From: an uncultured Dehalococcoidia bacterium
GTDB lineage: Bacteria; Chloroflexota; Dehalococcoidia; Lucifugimonadales; GCA-2712585
DNA: 64,000 bases
Reading direction: 5' to 3'
Assembly (NCBI GenBank): GCA_958295715.1
Contig: OY282371.1
Location: 1,535,697 to 1,599,696 of the forward strand
The translations under genes and the position numbers were made by a program. Position 1 is the stretch's first letter, and each line of letters opens with the position of its first letter. Shown here piece after piece: positions 36,056 to 43,491 of this stretch. Below the pieces are notes generated by a model. It made no database searches. It was given only the letters and a program-made list of their open reading frames with translations, and was not told the origin of the DNA.

Positions 36056-38079
36056 TCGCCTTCCCGCCAAGGGAACTCCGCCTCCCAGAGATGGCGGAGA
36101 CCACGGAACCCCCGCGTGTACTGGCCGGTCTTGATTTCGGATATAGCGTATTCAGGGAGGTCCACCGTCGCCATACATCGCCCATCGAATATCATGCCGC
36201 GCCGGGCGAAGGGGAAGTCAAGGTTGTCGAAACCGTGCTCCCTTCTATCGTCGGGGAGGTCCTTCACGTCAACCGGGTACAGGGCGAGGAAGAACGTCGC
36301 CTCCGTGTCCGCCCGGGCGCACGGCTCCTTGGCGTAGACCAGCCGGTTCTCCCGGAGATACACGTTGAAGTCGGAGCGGATTGCCGGTTCGCCGGACACA
36401 GTCGCGTCGTAGGCGGACACAACCGCATCGTAGTAGGATGCGGCCTCCTTGTGGGCCGGTCCTATGAACGCTTTGGCGTTCCCTATCAGAGATATCCTGA
36501 AATCTCCCTCAGCTATGACGCCCTCGACTTGAGTTTCCTCTCCCAGCAGCTTGAGCGCCTCCAGTATCGGTGCGCCCCCGTGAGTCGCTCCTCTCCAATG
36601 GACCACGAAGATTCTATTTGGGACGTTGGGGAGCGCAACGACCAAATTGACCATCTCAAGGAGACACCCTTCCAAGGCGTTCCAGCATCTTACATCTTCT
36701 CCATAGTGGTAGTTGCCCGGTTTTTTATCCTGATAGTACCTTACAAAATTAGCTGCAAACCCATTTACGTAAACCATGTCCCCCTCTTCCACGCGCTCTT
36801 CCAGAACGGCGAGAACGGCCTCGATGTTATTGGGCTGGTGTGCTTCATACGGATTATCCCGCCAAATGTCTACCACCCCGGCAAGGACTATCGCGCCGGC
36901 GGCGGCGACGACCAGGGCCGGCGCCGCCCACCCGCGGCCCGTGAGCGAGGCCAGAAACCCGGCTGTCCAATGGAACACGACGGCGGCGGCCAGAAAGATG
37001 ACCGGGCCCAGATAGATGTTTTGGCGAATGTCCCCAAGGGGATACATCCCCAGCAGCGCCGCGGCAACGGAAATAACAATGCAAAAGGAAAATAGAACTG
37101 CGATGGCCCTGCCCGGAGGCTCGCCTCGAAACCTCTTGAGCTCCGCCGCGATTAGAAGCAGCCCGCCGGCGGCAAGGGCCGCTATCGCCACGGCCACCGG
37201 CAAATGATGGGTCAATAAACTCCAAGTCCCACCAACCGAAAACTCAAAGAGCGAGAGGACATAGAATTCTCCCTGATAGTAGCTCTCCGACAGATAGCCA
37301 TCCGGTCCGAAGCTCCCTTGCTGCAAGTGATATCGCAAAGTGACCGCGTAGGTTATGGCGCACCCCGCCAGAAACGCCCCCGCCGGCCAGACCAGGCCGG
37401 CCCGCGCCTTGAGCCACTCGCGGACACGGCTTAGGAAGGAACCACGCTCCGGCTCAGCCTCGACCGGGGCCGGCAGAACCACGGCGGCCCCGATGACGGC
37501 GACGCCGAACAGGGCCAGTCCGTACTGGAGCAGCGGCGCGAGGAATAGTGAAAGGCACAGCAGTGACTTGCGCCCGTCCCGCAGATACCACAGCAGCCCC
37601 GCCGTCATCAGCAGGACCAGCAGCGCGTCGATGGAGTATTCCCGCGCGTCCTGAGCGTGATATATCGCTTCAACGGAAAGGGCTGTCATCAGGGCGGCTA
37701 GAAAGGCGGCTCCTCGAGGAACCCCCAGACGCGGCAGCAGAAAGAGCATGGCCGCCACGGTCAAGACGCTGGCCGTCGCCGGCAGAAGGCGAATGCTGAG
37801 GGGAGACACATCCACTTTCTGGACCACCCACAGGGCCAGAGGGTACAGCGCCGGCGAGGAGTTGCGGACGCGGGTGTTGGCGACTACCTCCCGGAGGGAG
37901 CCGCTCGAATTATCGGCGACGACCGCTTCGTCAAACCATATAGAATTCCCAGGCAGGTCGTAGAAGCGCAGGGCCGCCGCCGCCACCAGCAGGCACACGC
38001 AGGCGGCCAGCGGCAGCCACGGGCGGTGGAGCAGAGACTCGGCCTTAAACCGGGCGAGGAAGGACACCCTCCGCGTCAC
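36052..38079 (-). CDS. Type B membrane protein 3: GT39/ArnT-like glycosyltransferase with GFDNLDF domain
   Basis: 675 residues. The N-terminus MTRRVSFLARFKAESLLHRP differs from B1/B2 and partly resembles the type A leader, suggesting a recombinant 5' end. From LAACVCLLVAAAALRFYDLP onward it follows B2: GNSIWFDEAVVADN, about ten membrane segments and a loop VLAVLEERVEEGDMVYVNGF. A small duplication (YYDAVVSAYDATVSGEPAIRS) precedes the domain. Both cysteines are present (KEPCARADTE, DGRC). ATG 38079 overlaps the stop of the lipoprotein deacetylase by 4 nt, coupling the two genes. Confidence 0.87.
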   Translation of the reverse strand: MTRRVSFLARFKAESLLHRPWLPLAACVCLLVAAAALRFYDLPGNSIWFDEAVVADNSSGSLREVVANTRVRNSSPALYPLALWVVQKVDVSPLSIRLLPATASVLTVAAMLFLLPRLGVPRGAAFLAALMTALSVEAIYHAQDAREYSIDALLVLLMTAGLLWYLRDGRKSLLCLSLFLAPLLQYGLALFGVAVIGAAVVLPAPVEAEPERGSFLSRVREWLKARAGLVWPAGAFLAGCAITYAVTLRYHLQQGSFGPDGYLSESYYQGEFYVLSLFEFSVGGTWSLLTHHLPVAVAIAALAAGGLLLIAAELKRFRGEPPGRAIAVLFSFCIVISVAAALLGMYPLGDIRQNIYLGPVIFLAAAVVFHWTAGFLASLTGRGWAAPALVVAAAGAIVLAGVVDIWRDNPYEAHQPNNIEAVLAVLEERVEEGDMVYVNGFAANFVRYYQDKKPGNYHYGEDVRCWNALEGCLLEMVNLVVALPNVPNRIFVVHWRGATHGGAPILEALKLLGEETQVEGVIAEGDFRISLIGNAKAFIGPAHKEAASYYDAVVSAYDATVSGEPAIRSDFNVYLRENRLVYAKEPCARADTEATFFLALYPVDVKDLPDDRREHGFDNLDFPFARRGMIFDGRCMATVDLPEYAISEIKTGQYTRGFRGLRHLWEAEFPWREGE

Positions 38080-39233
38080 CGTGGGCGCAGGGCGTAGGGC
38101 CGCTCGTTGGGCATCAGCGAAAGCATGGCCGCCTCCGTATCGAAGACAAGCTCATCCAGCAGTTCGCCATCCTGAGAGAGGGTGAAGGGCCTGCCAACCC
38201 AGTCCGGTGGCAGGTCGAACAGAACCGTGAGGGGCTGATTGAACCTAACGTTGTCCAGGCCGTCGGACAGCGTAATCGCGACGCTTTCCGTCCCGGCGGC
38301 CCCCGCCACCGGCTCCACGGTCAGCGCGGCCTTCTCCCGTTCCCTGACGTAAAGGGTTATGTCATTCATCGAAGCCGTCCAGAAGTCCCGCGCCGCGATT
38401 GAGTCAACGTCTTTGCGGAACTCGTCCCAATGGTACCATCCCCAATGCTCCGGCTGCCCGATGGCGTGGTAGGTCAAGATGACCCACGCCGTCTGCGCCA
38501 ACGCCTCTTCCAGGATGGGCCTCAACTCGTCATTGCCGTTGACGCAGGGGCCACAGTCCTGGAACTCGAAGCTCTGCATCTCCAACGCCTTCAGGGCGAA
38601 CCAGTCGTCCGGCGCCAACTGGCGCCCCGGCACGTTGTAGAACTCCTTTGGGTCTAGGGTCTGGAGCCGGCCGCTCAGGAACCCGGCGTCCTCCAAGGCC
38701 CGTTGAGTCTCCTCCTCCCACCCGGCGCTTCTTGGGTAGGCGTAGGCCACGGGCGTCATTCCCCACTCTATCATGGTCTCGTAGTTGGCCCGGAAGGACT
38801 CAAGGGCCTCTTCGTAAGATAACTCGTCGTGGTCTATATGGTTGTGGCCGTGGCCGAAGTAGCTGAAGCCCTTGGGGACAAGCTCCGACATCAGATAGGC
38901 TATCCTGTAATCGTCAGGCCCGCTGAATATGGGGTTGCCGGAAAAGGAGTTGCCCGTCGTCACCTCATAGCCCATCACCAGGCCCTGGGCCAGAACGTAG
39001 CCGTCGGTGTCCGGCTCCCTGCCGGGGATGGGCCAGTCGTCGTTGGTGATGGATATCGCGGCGGCGTGGTTGTCAAACCACTTTGCGACCCTCGCGTTCA
39101 GGGGGGCTGGGGGGGTCGCCGGCGGAGCGGTTGGAGGGGGCGTGGCTTGGGGCTGGCATCCCACGGCCAGGGCCAAAAGGCCGGCCAGCAGGGCTGAGGG
39201 CAGTAGGCGCAGGGAATTGGTCACGGTGGGCAT
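38076..39233 (-). CDS. Lipoprotein with polysaccharide deacetylase (CE4-like) domain
   Basis: The 385-residue protein has a lipoprotein signal (lipobox LALAVGC, Cys26) and a proline/threonine-rich linker (27-45). A deacetylase-like domain follows: SITNDDWP for the catalytic Asp region, FSYFGHGHNHIDHDELSYEEA for the metal-binding histidines (about 125-145), VAYAYPRSAGW as motif 3, and WVILTYHAIG late in the domain. The last ~70 residues form a separate beta-rich part. It would act outside the cytoplasmic membrane, removing acetyl groups from a surface glycan. It is the only secreted tailoring enzyme in the array, 7 bp after type C5 and coupled to type B3. Confidence 0.82.
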   Translation of the reverse strand: MPTVTNSLRLLPSALLAGLLALAVGCQPQATPPPTAPPATPPAPLNARVAKWFDNHAAAISITNDDWPIPGREPDTDGYVLAQGLVMGYEVTTGNSFSGNPIFSGPDDYRIAYLMSELVPKGFSYFGHGHNHIDHDELSYEEALESFRANYETMIEWGMTPVAYAYPRSAGWEEETQRALEDAGFLSGRLQTLDPKEFYNVPGRQLAPDDWFALKALEMQSFEFQDCGPCVNGNDELRPILEEALAQTAWVILTYHAIGQPEHWGWYHWDEFRKDVDSIAARDFWTASMNDITLYVREREKAALTVEPVAGAAGTESVAITLSDGLDNVRFNQPLTVLFDLPPDWVGRPFTLSQDGELLDELVFDTEAAMLSLMPNERPYALRPR

Positions 39234-39240
39234 CGCCTCC

Positions 39241-41037
39241 TCATTCTACCCCCCCTGATTTTCCCGTATCAAGAAGGAACTCCCCCTCCCAGAGGTGGTT
39301 GTAGCCGCCGTCCACGGACAGGAACTGGCCTGTCGAGATTTCAGAGATATCATACTCAGGAAGGGCCACCGTCGCCACGCATCTCTCGCCGGATATCGCG
39401 CCGCGCCTGTCGAAAGGGAAGTCCAGGTTGTCGAAGCCATGCCCCCGGCGATGGCCGGGGAGGTCCTTCACGTTAACCGGGTACAGGTGCAGAAAGAACT
39501 TCGCCTCCGTGTCGGCGGGAGCGCACGGCTCCTTGACGTAGACCAGCGTGTCCTCGCTCAGATACACGTCAAAGGTGGAGCGGATGACCGGCTCGCCGGC
39601 CGCGATTAACCGGCGCGCCTCCTTAATGGCGTCAGCTTGGCGGGCGGCGCTGAAATCCCCCGCCGCGTCAAAGAGTATCTCCCCCTCCCAGAGGTGGTTG
39701 TAGCGGCCGTCCACGGACGTGAACTGGCCTGTCTTGATTCTGGAGATATCATATCCCGGGAGCGGCCTAGTCACCAGACACTTCCCGTCAAAGGCCACGC
39801 CGCTGGCCGTGTCGATAACGTGAAAGTCCAGGTTGTCGAAGCCCTGACGCTGGGCGGGACCGGGGAGGTCCTTCTCGTCAACCGGGTACAGGTGCAGGAA
39901 GAAGATCGTCTCCATGTCGGCGTAGGCGCACGGCTCCTTGAAGTAGATCAATTCGTCCTCAATGAGATAGACGTCAAAGGTGGAGCGGATTAGGGGCTCG
40001 TGGGCCGAGATTGACCGGTATGTCTGCCGGATGTCGTCAGCTTGGGCCCCGGCGTTGAGATTCCCCCAAAATATCAACCCGGCGCTGCCTGTGATTACCA
40101 GAGAGCAGGCCGCCAGCCAGAGGGGGACCCGTCTCCCCGGCAGTTTCAGGCGGCTGAAGGGCCCTCGCAAGACAGGCCCTAACCGTCCCTGGGCCAGGGC
40201 CAGCTCCAAAGAGTAGAGAAGGCAGCCTATGCCGAACAGATATTCGCGCGTCTCGATTATCGCTCCAAGGGCATCAAGGGTCTCGTAACCAGCGAAGTAC
40301 ACGTGGTGATAGTTCACGTATGCGTGAGCGAAGACGAGGCCGAAGGCGGCGGCGGAAGCGACGGCCAGTTTGACTTGCCTGGAACACAAGGCGAAGATGA
40401 GAAAGAGCAGTATCAGCCCCATCTCCTTGAATATGATAAAGCCTAAGAAGTGTCCGAAGCCCTCTCTGGCCCCAAAGGAAAGCAGGGTTAGAAAGCCCAG
40501 GGTCAGCAGGGCCGACGGCAGCGGGACCCCGAAAAGCCGGTCCTTCCGGCTAAAGAAGGCCGCGCTGGCCGCTATGCACAGGAACAGGCCGACGTTCCTA
40601 TAGCTGGGGGGGAAGTTCCCATAGTAGACATTGTGGGCGTTGAATTCGTTCTGCGAATTCAAGGTCATCAAGAATTCGGGCGTCGCAAACCCGAATATGC
40701 GCTGTCCCCAACTGATCTCCTCACCGGCCCCGAAGAGCATGGCCATGCCGCCGAGGATGTACAGGGACCGCCGGAGGAGGCTCCCCTCCCTCCAGGCCGT
40801 GACGAAGAACAGGCTGCCCCCCAGGAAGAGCCATACCGCGGTGAGGCTCTCCAGCCACGAGTCTTCCCGGGTGATCCCAAAAGATACCCCCGGGGCGCCG
40901 GCGATGAGAGCGCTAAAGAGAATTATGTTTAGACAGAGAAAGAGCCAGCCAAAGAGGGAGACCTTGTTGTCAAGACCGGCGCCGGGCGGGTCGGGGGGGG
41001 GGGGGGGGTAGAGGTATGATGGGCTTGACTTCATCAT
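39241..41037 (-). CDS. Type C membrane protein 5 with two GFDNLDF domains
   Basis: 598 residues. Start ATG 41037 or 41034 (MMKSSPSYLY), then a poly-C-encoded PPPPP run, GLDNKVSLF, about eight membrane segments with GEEISWGQRIFGFATP and NSQNEFNAHN, and two C-terminal domains (about 345-465 and 485-598). Both domains keep both cysteines: KEPCAYADME with DGKC, and KEPCAPADTE with GERC. This copy shows the intact form of the leader that ends at TAA in copies 2-4: TAC replaces TAA at codon 8-9. With 16 C the frame is continuous. It lies on the opposite strand from the other four type C genes. Confidence 0.85.
   Translation of the reverse strand: MMKSSPSYLYPPPPPDPPGAGLDNKVSLFGWLFLCLNIILFSALIAGAPGVSFGITREDSWLESLTAVWLFLGGSLFFVTAWREGSLLRRSLYILGGMAMLFGAGEEISWGQRIFGFATPEFLMTLNSQNEFNAHNVYYGNFPPSYRNVGLFLCIAASAAFFSRKDRLFGVPLPSALLTLGFLTLLSFGAREGFGHFLGFIIFKEMGLILLFLIFALCSRQVKLAVASAAAFGLVFAHAYVNYHHVYFAGYETLDALGAIIETREYLFGIGCLLYSLELALAQGRLGPVLRGPFSRLKLPGRRVPLWLAACSLVITGSAGLIFWGNLNAGAQADDIRQTYRSISAHEPLIRSTFDVYLIEDELIYFKEPCAYADMETIFFLHLYPVDEKDLPGPAQRQGFDNLDFHVIDTASGVAFDGKCLVTRPLPGYDISRIKTGQFTSVDGRYNHLWEGEILFDAAGDFSAARQADAIKEARRLIAAGEPVIRSTFDVYLSEDTLVYVKEPCAPADTEAKFFLHLYPVNVKDLPGHRRGHGFDNLDFPFDRRGAISGERCVATVALPEYDISEISTGQFLSVDGGYNHLWEGEFLLDTGKSGGVE
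40993..41008 (-). repeat. Poly-G/poly-C tract of 16 bases in type C5 leader
   Basis: Sixteen consecutive G on the + strand are read as C in the first 16 codons of the type C5 gene. The present length keeps the frame open. A change by one or two bases would end translation before the first membrane segment. Confidence 0.85.
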
Positions 41038-41063
41038 TTTTGCCGCTCATCATTTTGCCACCC

Positions 41064-42497
41064 TTATTTTCCCGCATCAAGGAGGAACTCCTCCTCCCAG
41101 AGCCGGTGGGTGGAGCCGCCTTCGGTTTCCACGTATTGGCCTGTCTTGATTTCAGAGATATCATACTCAGGGAGGTCCACCGTCGCCACGCATCTCTCAC
41201 CGGATGTCAGACCAAGGTTGGCGAACCTGAAGTCCAGGTTGTCGAAGCCGTACTGCTTCCGATTGTCGGGAAGGTCGTTCACGTCAACCGGGTACAGGTG
41301 CAGGAAGAACGTCGCCTCCGTGTCGGCCGGGGCGCACGGCTCCTTGACGTAGACTAGCGTGTCCTCGCTCAGATACACGTCAAAGCCGGAGCGTATCACC
41401 GGCTCGCCGGCCGCGATTAACCGGCGCGCCTCGTTGATGGCGTCGGCTTGGCCTAGCGCGTCAAAGAGTATCTCCACCTCCCAGAGCCGGTGGGTGGAGC
41501 CGCCTTCGGTTTCCACGTATTGGCCTGTCTTGATTTCAGAGATATCATACTCAGGGAGGTCCACCGTCGCCACGCATCTCTCACCGGATGTCAGACCGAG
41601 GTTGGCGAACCTGAAGTCCAGGTTGTCGAAGCCGTACTGCTTCCGATTGTCGGGAAGGTCATCCACGTCAACCGGGTACAGGTGCAGGAAGAAGACCGCC
41701 TCCGTGTCCGCCGGGGCGCACGGCTCCTTGGCGTAGACCAGCGCGTCCTCGCTCAGATACACGTCGAAGTCGGACACAAGGGCATCGAAGGCCGACAGCC
41801 GTGCGGCGGCGCTGTCAAAGGCTGCATTCACCCTGAATATGGCCCCGTCGGACAGTTCCGCCACCGGCTCCAAGGGGAGGGGCGTCTCCATCTGAAGGAT
41901 GGTGCAAACCATTTCGCGGTCTTCGACGTGGCCGACCCATACGACGAGCTTTTCGGGTTCGTCATACTTCCGGGATTTCTCGACGGCCCGCTCGAACCAG
42001 GCCGGGCAATCGTAGACGTTATGTAGGTCCCGCCGCGTCACGGGAACCCAGGACACCCGCCTTGCCGGAACTCCCGCGTTCCACCGGAGCACGTTGGGGA
42101 TGTTGCTGTAGTACCGGCCCGGAGAGGGGTTATTTCGCACGTATTCCACCACCTCAGAGTCCGCCCAGTAGGCCGTGTTTAGACTCCCGTCTACGTACCC
42201 CGAATCCAGGGCCCCGGCGGTCGCCCGCAGATTCTGCCACGCCGACGCGCCAATGTGCCAGGAGACGCCTATAAGCGTGAGGACAACCAGTGTCCGCCAG
42301 ACGGCGGGCGCCCTCACCATCGCCTTGACGCGCAGCAGACCGGCCAGCCGGGAGCCGCCGGGACGCGAGCATACATCCCGGCGCCTGCCGCGCAACAGTC
42401 CATCCAGCCAGAAGGCCGCGACCACTAGCAGCGGCGCGTAGACCGGCGTCAGGTACCGGCTGTCTACGGCCTGCCAGGCCATGAAGGGCGTCGCCAC
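41064..42497 (-). CDS. Type D membrane protein 3, C-terminal part: last membrane segments and two GFDNLDF domains
   Basis: This 477-codon frame starts inside a larger gene. Its true upstream continuation (YVFWVFSLAYLGIIA before ATPFMAWQAVDSRYL) joins the N-terminal part at the 19-base tract 42560-42578. It contains two or three membrane segments, an extracytoplasmic part (to ~220) and two adjacent domains that are nearly identical (FDVYLSEDALVYAKEPCAP and FDVYLSEDTLVYVKEPCAP, each with YGFDNLDF and SGERC). The ATG at 42497 is probably not a natural start. With one base fewer in the tract the gene 43491-41064 would be a single protein of about 808 residues. Confidence 0.82.
   Translation of the reverse strand: MATPFMAWQAVDSRYLTPVYAPLLVVAAFWLDGLLRGRRRDVCSRPGGSRLAGLLRVKAMVRAPAVWRTLVVLTLIGVSWHIGASAWQNLRATAGALDSGYVDGSLNTAYWADSEVVEYVRNNPSPGRYYSNIPNVLRWNAGVPARRVSWVPVTRRDLHNVYDCPAWFERAVEKSRKYDEPEKLVVWVGHVEDREMVCTILQMETPLPLEPVAELSDGAIFRVNAAFDSAAARLSAFDALVSDFDVYLSEDALVYAKEPCAPADTEAVFFLHLYPVDVDDLPDNRKQYGFDNLDFRFANLGLTSGERCVATVDLPEYDISEIKTGQYVETEGGSTHRLWEVEILFDALGQADAINEARRLIAAGEPVIRSGFDVYLSEDTLVYVKEPCAPADTEATFFLHLYPVDVNDLPDNRKQYGFDNLDFRFANLGLTSGERCVATVDLPEYDISEIKTGQYVETEGGSTHRLWEEEFLLDAGK
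41093..41741 (-). repeat. 384-bp tandem duplication of the GFDNLDF domain
   Basis: 41097-41357 and 41481-41741 are direct repeats offset by 384 bp (128 codons) with only a handful of substitutions. They encode the adjacent domains of the type D3 protein. The similarity is far above that between domains of different genes, so the duplication is recent or kept uniform by gene conversion. Confidence 0.88.
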
Positions 42498-43491
42498 GGC
42501 GATAATTCCAAGGTACGCCAGCGAGAAGACCCAGAAGACGTAAGAGGCCCTTCCCGGTCGGGGGGGGGGGGGGGGGGGTGATGAGGAAAACCGCCGCCAG
42601 AACCAGCGCCAGGCCGGCTATCAGCCACGGCGAGCGGTGCAAGTACCACTGGGGCTGGGACAGCAGCGGGTCGGCCCACCCCTCGAAGACCACGACTATC
42701 TGGTACAGCGAATCGGACAGGGGCTGCCCCGCGGCTTGCGATCTGTCCCCGGTGAGGGTTCCGGACACCAGTTGGTTGCGCGCCAGGGCCGCCGCCAGCG
42801 GGAGGGACGAGATGGCCCCGAAGACCAGGGTCTCCTTCAACCGCTCGCGTATCGGGACGCGCCGGCGCAAGAGGAGCATGAGGAGTAGGGAGAAGATGAG
42901 GGCGACTCCCATGTACCGCGTCAGCGCGGCTAGGGCCGTGAATACGGCGGAAAGGGCCAGGGCCGGCTTGCCGCTTCTCCCGGCCAGGAAAGACTCCATC
43001 GGCATCAGGGCGAGAAGGATGAACAGGCTGAAGAGGGGTTCGCTCAAGAGGGTCGAAGCGAAGTGGGCCAGGGGGAGGCCGGCCATGACCGCCACCGCCG
43101 CTCCCAAGGCCACCAGCCGCGACTTGAGACGCCGGCTCAGCCAGAGGCCCGTCGCCAGGATGATTAGGCCGAAGGCGGCGGCGTTCAGGAGCCGGCCTCC
43201 GTCCACCGGCTCGATGCCCAACAGGCTCAGGAAGGCCATCGCCATGGAGAAGAAGGGCGCGAAGAGGACCATTTGCTCGCCGCCGGGGGACAGCAGACCC
43301 TCCCCGGCGGTCAGGCTCTCGGCCGCCGCTAGGTAGTTGAAGGCGTCGCCCAGGGCCGCCGCGCCGTAGGTGGACGTGCGGACCAGGATATGGGCCGCGC
43401 CCAGGATGGCGACGAGGGCTATGAGGGCGGGAAATGCGTAGGTCCTACCCATCGCCGCGCGCCCACTTAACAGCGCCGTCCAAATCTTCAT
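42154..43491 (-). CDS. Type D membrane protein 3, N-terminal GT39-like part, frameshifted at poly-C
   Basis: Start ATG 43491 (MKIWTALLSGRA) overlaps the type A3 stop by 4 nt; a TTG two codons earlier is also open. GDAFNYLAAAESLTAGEGLL, LLSEPLFSLFILLALMP and LTRYMGVALIFSLLLML are characteristic of PMT_2/GT39 membrane glycosyltransferases. Nine or so membrane segments run to FLIT at residue ~310. The 19-C tract then reads PPPPPP and shifts the frame; everything beyond is unrelated sequence. Removing one C restores PGRASYVFWVFSLAYLGII and the downstream half. The gene is therefore OFF as assembled, or the tract length is miscalled. Confidence 0.82.
   Translation of the reverse strand: MKIWTALLSGRAAMGRTYAFPALIALVAILGAAHILVRTSTYGAAALGDAFNYLAAAESLTAGEGLLSPGGEQMVLFAPFFSMAMAFLSLLGIEPVDGGRLLNAAAFGLIILATGLWLSRRLKSRLVALGAAVAVMAGLPLAHFASTLLSEPLFSLFILLALMPMESFLAGRSGKPALALSAVFTALAALTRYMGVALIFSLLLMLLLRRRVPIRERLKETLVFGAISSLPLAAALARNQLVSGTLTGDRSQAAGQPLSDSLYQIVVVFEGWADPLLSQPQWYLHRSPWLIAGLALVLAAVFLITPPPPPPTGKGLLRLLGLLAGVPWNYRRGDALHGLAGRRQPVPDAGLRAAASGRGLLAGWTVARQAPGCMLASRRLPAGRSAARQGDGEGARRLADTGCPHAYRRLLAHWRVGVAESAGDRRGPGFGVRRRESKHGLLGGL
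42560..42578 (-). repeat. Poly-G/poly-C tract of 19 bases inside type D3
   Basis: Nineteen consecutive G on the + strand (C in the coding strand) lie between two membrane segments of the type D3 gene. Nineteen breaks the frame; 18 or 21 restores it. The length and the one-base excess are the same as at 16860-16878. Confidence 0.88.
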
